The notes below the pieces were generated by a model, which did not search any database, was not told where the DNA came from, and saw nothing but the letters and a program-made list of their open reading frames with translations. From the NCBI RefSeq assembly GCF_003028575.1, contig NZ_PYUD01000003.1, positions 1-64,000 on the forward strand: a stretch of DNA of 64,000 nt, read 5' to 3'. Positions 59,573 to 64,000 of this stretch are shown here, piece by piece. Source of the stretch: Halomonas urumqiensis. GTDB lineage: Bacteria > Pseudomonadota > Gammaproteobacteria > Pseudomonadales > Halomonadaceae. Positions within the stretch are counted from its first letter, which is position 1, and each line of letters starts with the position of its first letter. The position numbers and the translations under genes are program-made.

Positions 59573-60709
59573 TCACGACTCCCGGAGCGCATACTGCGCC
59601 AGCGCATCGCGATTGATCTCGATCCCCAGGCCCGGGCCATCCGGGATCTGCACCACGCCGCGCTGATGCTCGATGGGCGTACACACTACCGCCTGGCGGA
59701 AGGGGTTGTCGGTTCGATCGAACTCGAGGATCGGCTCGATGGGATCGCGGCGAGGAGGATTCGGCAGCAGTGCCGCCATGCACTGCAGGCTCGCCGCAAT
59801 GCACACCGCCGTGCCCCACACGTGGGGCACCAGCCGCACACCATGCAGCGCCGCCATATCGGCCACCCGACGCATCTCGGTAAAACCGCCGACCCCGCAG
59901 ATATCGGGCTGCAGGATATCCACCGCGCGAGTTTCGAGCGGTTCCTGCATCGCATAGCGGCCATGCCAGGTCTCGCCGCCCGCCACCGGCAAGGGCTGAC
60001 CCGCCCTGACCGCGCGATAGGCCGACAAATGTTCGGGAAGCACCGGCTCTTCGAACCAATCGACCCCCAGATGCGCGGCGCGGCGCCCGACCTCCAGCGC
60101 CTCCAGCAGGTCATATCCGTGGTTGCCGTCGATCATCAGCCGCATATCCGGACCAATCGCCTCGCGCACGGCCTCGATGACACGCAGGTCCTCCTCGACA
60201 TCGAAACCGATCTTGATCTTTACGGCATGAAAACCTTCGGCGCGGTAGCCGGCGACCTCGCGGGAGATATCCTCGACGCGATCGACCCCCTCGCGGCGAA
60301 ACGACCCGGTGGCATACGCTCGCACACTGTTGCGGAACCTCCCGCCAAGCAGGGTCGAGATAGGCACCCCGAAGTGCTTGCCCTTGATGTCCCAAAGGGC
60401 GATGTCGATGCCACTCAATGCGGTCACCGTAAGGCCACGCTGGCCCTGATCGCGAAACCGGTTGTAGAGCTCGAGCCACAGCTTCTCGGTCTCGAGCGGG
60501 TCTCGACCGATCAGTGCAGCGCCGTAGGCGCGCACCACGGCCGCATTCAGCGGCGCCGGGCCCAGGCATTCGCCCCATCCGATGGTGCCGTCGTCGCAGA
60601 CGATCTCGACCAGGCAGTGCTGGCGCCGCGAAAAATGCATCGAGGCACTTTCGAAGGCAGTGTCGAGCTCGTGATCGAGAAGGTGAGTATGTACAGCAGC
60701 TATCTTCAT
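59573..60709 (-). CDS. gci: D-galactarolactone cycloisomerase, enolase superfamily
   Basis: 378 residues, the same length as the Agrobacterium enzyme. Mandelate racemase/muconate lactonising fold: N-terminal capping domain (about 1-125) and barrel. The base KIKIGF near 165, metal ligands in MIDGNHGYD, FEEPVLPE and AGGETWHGR, and a His in VPHVWGTA are visible. It opens galactaro-1,4-lactone and eliminates water to give 5-dehydro-4-deoxy-glucarate, the KdgD substrate. It follows dctM by 28 bp in the same run. Confidence 0.92.
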   Translation of the reverse strand: MKIAAVHTHLLDHELDTAFESASMHFSRRQHCLVEIVCDDGTIGWGECLGPAPLNAAVVRAYGAALIGRDPLETEKLWLELYNRFRDQGQRGLTVTALSGIDIALWDIKGKHFGVPISTLLGGRFRNSVRAYATGSFRREGVDRVEDISREVAGYRAEGFHAVKIKIGFDVEEDLRVIEAVREAIGPDMRLMIDGNHGYDLLEALEVGRRAAHLGVDWFEEPVLPEHLSAYRAVRAGQPLPVAGGETWHGRYAMQEPLETRAVDILQPDICGVGGFTEMRRVADMAALHGVRLVPHVWGTAVCIAASLQCMAALLPNPPRRDPIEPILEFDRTDNPFRQAVVCTPIEHQRGVVQIPDGPGLGIEINRDALAQYALRES

Positions 60710-60737
60710 TTCCCTTCGCTCCCATTGAGCATGGAAT

Positions 60738-62018
60738 TCACTGGAAAAGGCGCGGTAACGTCAGCGACACGGCTGGCACGTAGGTCACCAGCATCAGCGC
60801 TACAAAAAGAGCCAGGTAAAAGGGCCAGATGGTTCGCACGGCTTTTTCAATCTTGATCTTGCCGATCACACAGCCAACGAACAGACAAGCACCAACGGGT
60901 GGCGTACAAAGACCCAGCCCCAGGTTCATCATCATGATGATGCCGAACTGGATCGGGTCCATGCCAAACTGCATGGCGACAGGAAGAAAGATAGGCGTGC
61001 AAATCAATATCAATGCCGCCATGTCCATGATCATGCCCAGTACCAACAGAATGATATTAAGCATCAGAAAGATGACAAGCGGCTTGTCGGATACCGCCAT
61101 CAAGGCATCCGTCAGCAACTGAGGCACGTTATAAAGTGCCAGCAGGTAGGAGAAGGCCGAGGCACAGCCCACCAGGATCATCACCAACGCGGTTGTTCGG
61201 ACCGATTGGAGGACTGCTGCCTTGAAGGAAGCCCAGCGAAGCTCACGGTACACAAGGCTAGTAACGACGATGGCATAGATAGCGCCGAAGGCGCCAGACT
61301 CGGTAACGGTGAGGATGCCCGATAAGACACCACCAACGATAATCACTGCCGTCATGAGCCCAGGCAAGGCAGCGGCGAAACTGATGAAGAGCACGCTCCA
61401 CCCCGGAAACGCTTCACCCTTATATCCCCGCTTTACCGCTACAATATAGGCGGCGATCGCCAAGGTCAGGCACATGAGGATGCCCGGGATGATCCCCGCC
61501 ATGAACAACTGGGTGACAGATATCCCACCACCAGCGGCAACAGCGTACAGAATCATGTTGTGACTGGGTGGTATTACCACCCCGGCAACAGACGAAGTCA
61601 CAGTAACATTAACCGCATAATCGGCGTCGTATCCCTTCTCTTTCATCACGGGAATGAGAAGAGAGCCGAGCGCGGAGGTATCAGCCACAGCCGACCCTGA
61701 TATGCCCCCAAAGAGCATGGAAGAGCTGACATTGACGATCCCCAGACCACCACGCATTCTGCCGACTGCGGCTGAGGCAAGGCGTACCAGGCGTGCCGAG
61801 ATACCTCCGTGAAGCATAAGTTCGCCAGCGAAGATGAAGAACGGGATGGCCAGTAGAGAAAACACCGAAATACCGGACAGAATTCGCTGAAAGGCGACAA
61901 ATAGAGGCAAACCTTCATACAGGAAAGTCGCCACCGCTGCCAAACCGACCGCAAAGGCTACCGGGGCCCCGGCCAGCAGGGCGAGAAAAAACAGACCGAA
62001 AAGGATAGCGAGGCCCAT
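60738..62018 (-). CDS. TRAP transporter large permease DctM
   Basis: 426 residues with about twelve hydrophobic segments, DctM/SiaM type. Conserved GISGSAVADTSALGS near 105-120 and the matching GMIMDMAALILICTPIF in the second half are the two sodium/substrate hairpins of the family. It is the inner-membrane transport subunit working with DctQ and DctP. It begins 2 bp after the dctQ stop. Substrate, by context, is a hexuronate or aldarate. Confidence 0.93.
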   Translation of the reverse strand: MGLAILFGLFFLALLAGAPVAFAVGLAAVATFLYEGLPLFVAFQRILSGISVFSLLAIPFFIFAGELMLHGGISARLVRLASAAVGRMRGGLGIVNVSSSMLFGGISGSAVADTSALGSLLIPVMKEKGYDADYAVNVTVTSSVAGVVIPPSHNMILYAVAAGGGISVTQLFMAGIIPGILMCLTLAIAAYIVAVKRGYKGEAFPGWSVLFISFAAALPGLMTAVIIVGGVLSGILTVTESGAFGAIYAIVVTSLVYRELRWASFKAAVLQSVRTTALVMILVGCASAFSYLLALYNVPQLLTDALMAVSDKPLVIFLMLNIILLVLGMIMDMAALILICTPIFLPVAMQFGMDPIQFGIIMMMNLGLGLCTPPVGACLFVGCVIGKIKIEKAVRTIWPFYLALFVALMLVTYVPAVSLTLPRLFQ

Positions 62019-62020
62019 TA

Positions 62021-62569
62021 TCAGACATCCTCTAGACGATTTATACCGCAGATACGGTCGATAATATTGGCAAGAGAGAACACGACAACCAATGAGCCGC
62101 AGATCACCAATGGCATCGCTCGCCAGCTCTCACTCATGCCAATCATGGGTATTGCACGTTCCAGATTGGTCATGACCAACCCCGAGCCCTCGTATGCCAT
62201 GAAACCACCGAAGATGAGTACGACACTATCCGCTAGATAGCGAAAGAAAGTTCGTAAGGGGACAGGCATGCCCTCGCGTATGAAATCAATACTCAGGTGT
62301 GTATTGGCCCTGACGCCAGATGCCGCGCCGAGGCACGTTATATAGACCACGATCAATAGCGAGGATTGCTCGACCCAAGTCGGCGTGTTATTGAGCACAT
62401 AACGGCCGAACACCAGCCAGCCAAAGCTGGCAATGAGAAAGACAAGTAGCACGCCTGACAAGATAAGGCAGAGGCTGGCAATGCCATCCAAGGCGTGGCT
62501 TATCCTCTTCTGAAAATGAGGTATATTCACAATTGCCTCTGATGCGTTGGGTAGGCTCTCACTGTGCAC
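62021..62569 (-). CDS. TRAP transporter small permease DctQ
   Basis: 182 residues with four hydrophobic segments; FGRYVLNNTPTWVEQSSLLIV is the family signature. It is the small membrane partner of DctM. Its start is GTG at 62569 with GGAGG 8 nt upstream; an ATG overlapping it is in another frame. Lower GC than the downstream metabolic genes, as are dctM and dctP, suggesting that the transporter part may have a different history. Confidence 0.88.
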   Translation of the reverse strand: MHSESLPNASEAIVNIPHFQKRISHALDGIASLCLILSGVLLVFLIASFGWLVFGRYVLNNTPTWVEQSSLLIVVYITCLGAASGVRANTHLSIDFIREGMPVPLRTFFRYLADSVVLIFGGFMAYEGSGLVMTNLERAIPMIGMSESWRAMPLVICGSLVVVFSLANIIDRICGINRLEDV

Positions 62570-62621
62570 ATCAACGTCCTCCCGATGAAATTTCCCACCG
62601 GGAGGACATGGGCGTCAGAGG

Positions 62622-63617
62622 TTAGTTCGAAGTACGAATCGTGTTGATGAGATCTTCAAGCTCAGGATTGTCCTCGATGAAACTGGCATAAACAGGCTCC
62701 ATCAAGTCCTGGAAGGCGGTCTTGTCCTCAATCTCATTGATCTCCACGCCTGCCTCGAGAACAATTTCATGACTCTGTTGTGAACCTTCAACCCAGAGCT
62801 GGCGCTGCATCTCGGACGCTTTTATCGCCTCTTCACGTACGATTTCCTGATCTTCCTCAGACAAGGATTCCCACTTTGCCTTTGCAATACATAGGCATTC
62901 AGGAATAATCAAGTGCTCGGTCAGCGAATAATACTCAGCCACTTCATAGTGGTTGCTTGATTCGAAGGAAGGATAGTTATTTTCGGCTCCGTCAAGCACA
63001 CCGGTCGTCAACGATTGATAGACCTCACCATAGGCCATTGGGGTGGCATTACCCCCCAGTGCCTCGATCATGTCGACGTACAGGTCATTGTTCATGACGC
63101 GGATCTTCAGGCCCTCCACGTCTTCTGGCGTGTTGATTGGGCGACTGGTGTTGTAAAGACTGCGAGCTCCGGAGTCGAACCATGACAAGGCAATGAGATT
63201 CTTGTCGGCCAGGGCATCAGAGAACTGCTGCCCGATCTCGCCATCCATCACCTCATGCATGTGATCGATGCTATTGAAGATGAATGGCAGGGAAAGAACA
63301 TTGGTTTCGTTAACGATGGGGCCCATGGGTCCCATGTTGAAATTGGCGAATGCAAGGGCACCGTTGCGTACCTGCTCGATAGCATCCGGCTGATCACCCA
63401 GTACCGCATTATTGTATACCTGAAGTGTAAGACGACCCTCGGTCCTGTCCGTTACCGCTTCGGCGAAGGATTCCAATGCCTCAGTATTGGGATAACCATC
63501 GGGGTGAATGTTCCAGCCACGCCAGTTTTCGGCCATCGCTGGAAAGGACATTGCTAACATGGCCGCAGAAACGGCTGTGGTGCAAAGGGTCTTGCTGGCG
63601 AATCGTGTGATTTCCAT
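62622..63617 (-). CDS. TRAP transporter solute-binding protein DctP
   Basis: 331 residues. Signal peptide about 1-29, ending FPAMA. The DctP-family core includes the conserved Arg in GLKIRVMNNDLYV, expected to bind the substrate carboxylate, and GEVYQSLTTGVLDGAENNYP. It captures the substrate in the periplasm and delivers it to DctQM. AAGGAAAG is upstream of the ATG. It starts 155 bp after kdgD, and the gap contains its own promoter-like elements. Confidence 0.93.
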   Translation of the reverse strand: MEITRFASKTLCTTAVSAAMLAMSFPAMAENWRGWNIHPDGYPNTEALESFAEAVTDRTEGRLTLQVYNNAVLGDQPDAIEQVRNGALAFANFNMGPMGPIVNETNVLSLPFIFNSIDHMHEVMDGEIGQQFSDALADKNLIALSWFDSGARSLYNTSRPINTPEDVEGLKIRVMNNDLYVDMIEALGGNATPMAYGEVYQSLTTGVLDGAENNYPSFESSNHYEVAEYYSLTEHLIIPECLCIAKAKWESLSEEDQEIVREEAIKASEMQRQLWVEGSQQSHEIVLEAGVEINEIEDKTAFQDLMEPVYASFIEDNPELEDLINTIRTSN

Positions 63618-63648
63618 GACGCTTTCCTTTATATTTAATGTAGTTCGC

Positions 63649-63678
63649 GTTATACATCTTCCACAATATTAAGATCAA
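63649..63678 (-). promoter_or_regulatory. Possible promoter of the dctP operon
   Basis: On the minus strand TTGATC (63673-63678) and TATAAC (63649-63654) are 18 bp apart, 32 bp before the dctP start. Confidence 0.5.
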
Positions 63679-63772
63679 TCAGGCCGCAAATTATTCTATG
63701 ATTTCCGTCCTGAATCCCTATCATTACCCTCTCACTTGAATCCCTTCTAGAGGTCTTTCTTGTCGTTGTTTC

Positions 63773-64000
63773 CTAGAGCTTCTTGGCAATCTCCACCAGC
63801 TTCTCCAGCTGTTGCCGTTCTTCCGATGTCGGCATTACCAGTGGTGCCCTCACCTTGCCGGCGGGCCGTCCGATGATATCGGCGCCAGCCTTGATCAAGC
63901 TGACGGCATAGCCTTTCTTCCGATCCCTGAGGTCCACGAAGGGAATGAAGAAGTCGTTGGTGATCTGCTTGACGACGTCGCTGTTTCCCTTGCGGAGTTC
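63773..64000 (-). CDS. kdgD: 5-dehydro-4-deoxyglucarate dehydratase KdgD, C-terminal part
   Basis: The last 75 codons and TAG stop of a gene running off the right edge. LLxxFFxP-type DFFIPFVDLRDRKKGYAVSL, then VKAG-like IKAGADIIGRPAGKVRAPL, match the end of KdgD, a member of the DHDPS/NAL aldolase superfamily. KdgD removes water and CO2 from 5-dehydro-4-deoxyglucarate to give alpha-ketoglutaric semialdehyde. The catalytic Lys lies outside the window, so the call rests on the C-terminus and on context. Confidence 0.85.
   Translation of the reverse strand, partial: ELRKGNSDVVKQITNDFFIPFVDLRDRKKGYAVSLIKAGADIIGRPAGKVRAPLVMPTSEERQQLEKLVEIAKKL

Noticed and set aside
59300..60856. 518-codon plus-strand frame opposite gci
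   Set aside because: Antisense shadow; the reverse strand encodes a complete enolase-superfamily enzyme.

Overview
The window is GC-rich, gene-dense DNA from a gammaproteobacterium, most likely a Halomonas-type member of the Halomonadaceae. Three things point there: the AcnD/PrpF form of the methylcitrate cycle, a class I PHA synthase with a SYCVGG box beside a phasin and a DUF6489 protein, and the gph-trpL-trpEGDC and phoH-ybeY-corC-lnt arrangements. This is inference from gene content; no rRNA or tRNA gene was seen.

Layout. About 0.3-8.8 kb, minus strand: propionate catabolism (prpB, prpC, acnD, prpF, prpD) downstream of a GntR/FCD regulator with three palindromic sites in front of it. 8.9-12.6 kb: pabB, cysH, cysB and trxA. 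12.7-20.6 kb: an AI-2E family permease, a SIMPL-domain periplasmic protein, serS, the large flavin/iron-sulfur dehydrogenase ydiJ, and ltrA. 20.65-25.0 kb: a visibly more AT-rich accessory stretch with a sodium:amino-acid symporter, GFA and DUF3291 genes, two glyoxalase-fold remnants, an orphan C39-like cysteine peptidase, two related hairpin repeats and a 14-bp tandem repeat. 25.0-29.5 kb: trpEGDC with a leader peptide (trpL) ending in two Trp codons, not previously called because it is short. 29.5-38.9 kb: gph, ndh, a GIY-YIG protein, rpe, ggt, yajG-like lipoprotein, tpm, an SH3 protein, DUF1820 and miaB. 39.2-43.2 kb: phoH-ybeY-corC-lnt with overlapping start/stop codons. 43.3-46.3 kb: phaC, phaP, DUF6489. 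46.4-55.3 kb: aroC, prmB, smrB, a patatin-like phospholipase, two alpha/beta hydrolases, a tiny membrane protein, and LysR/EamA and AEC genes.

The right end (55.4-64.0 kb, minus strand) is a uronate (galacturonate/glucuronate) gene cluster: kdgD (cut by the window edge), a three-part TRAP transporter, galactarolactone cycloisomerase, galactarolactone isomerase, uronate dehydrogenase, an FCD regulator and alpha-ketoglutaric semialdehyde dehydrogenase. Together these would import a hexuronate and oxidise it without phosphorylation to 2-oxoglutarate.

Most genes are ordinary housekeeping or catabolic genes and I did not find a clearly new multi-gene system. The items most worth checking are the trp leader with mutually exclusive pairings, the prp-regulator operator cluster that occupies the position of a ribosome binding site, the hairpin repeats bounding the accessory segment, the orphan C39-like peptidase, a 30-47 residue membrane protein, and several short intergenic tandem repeats.
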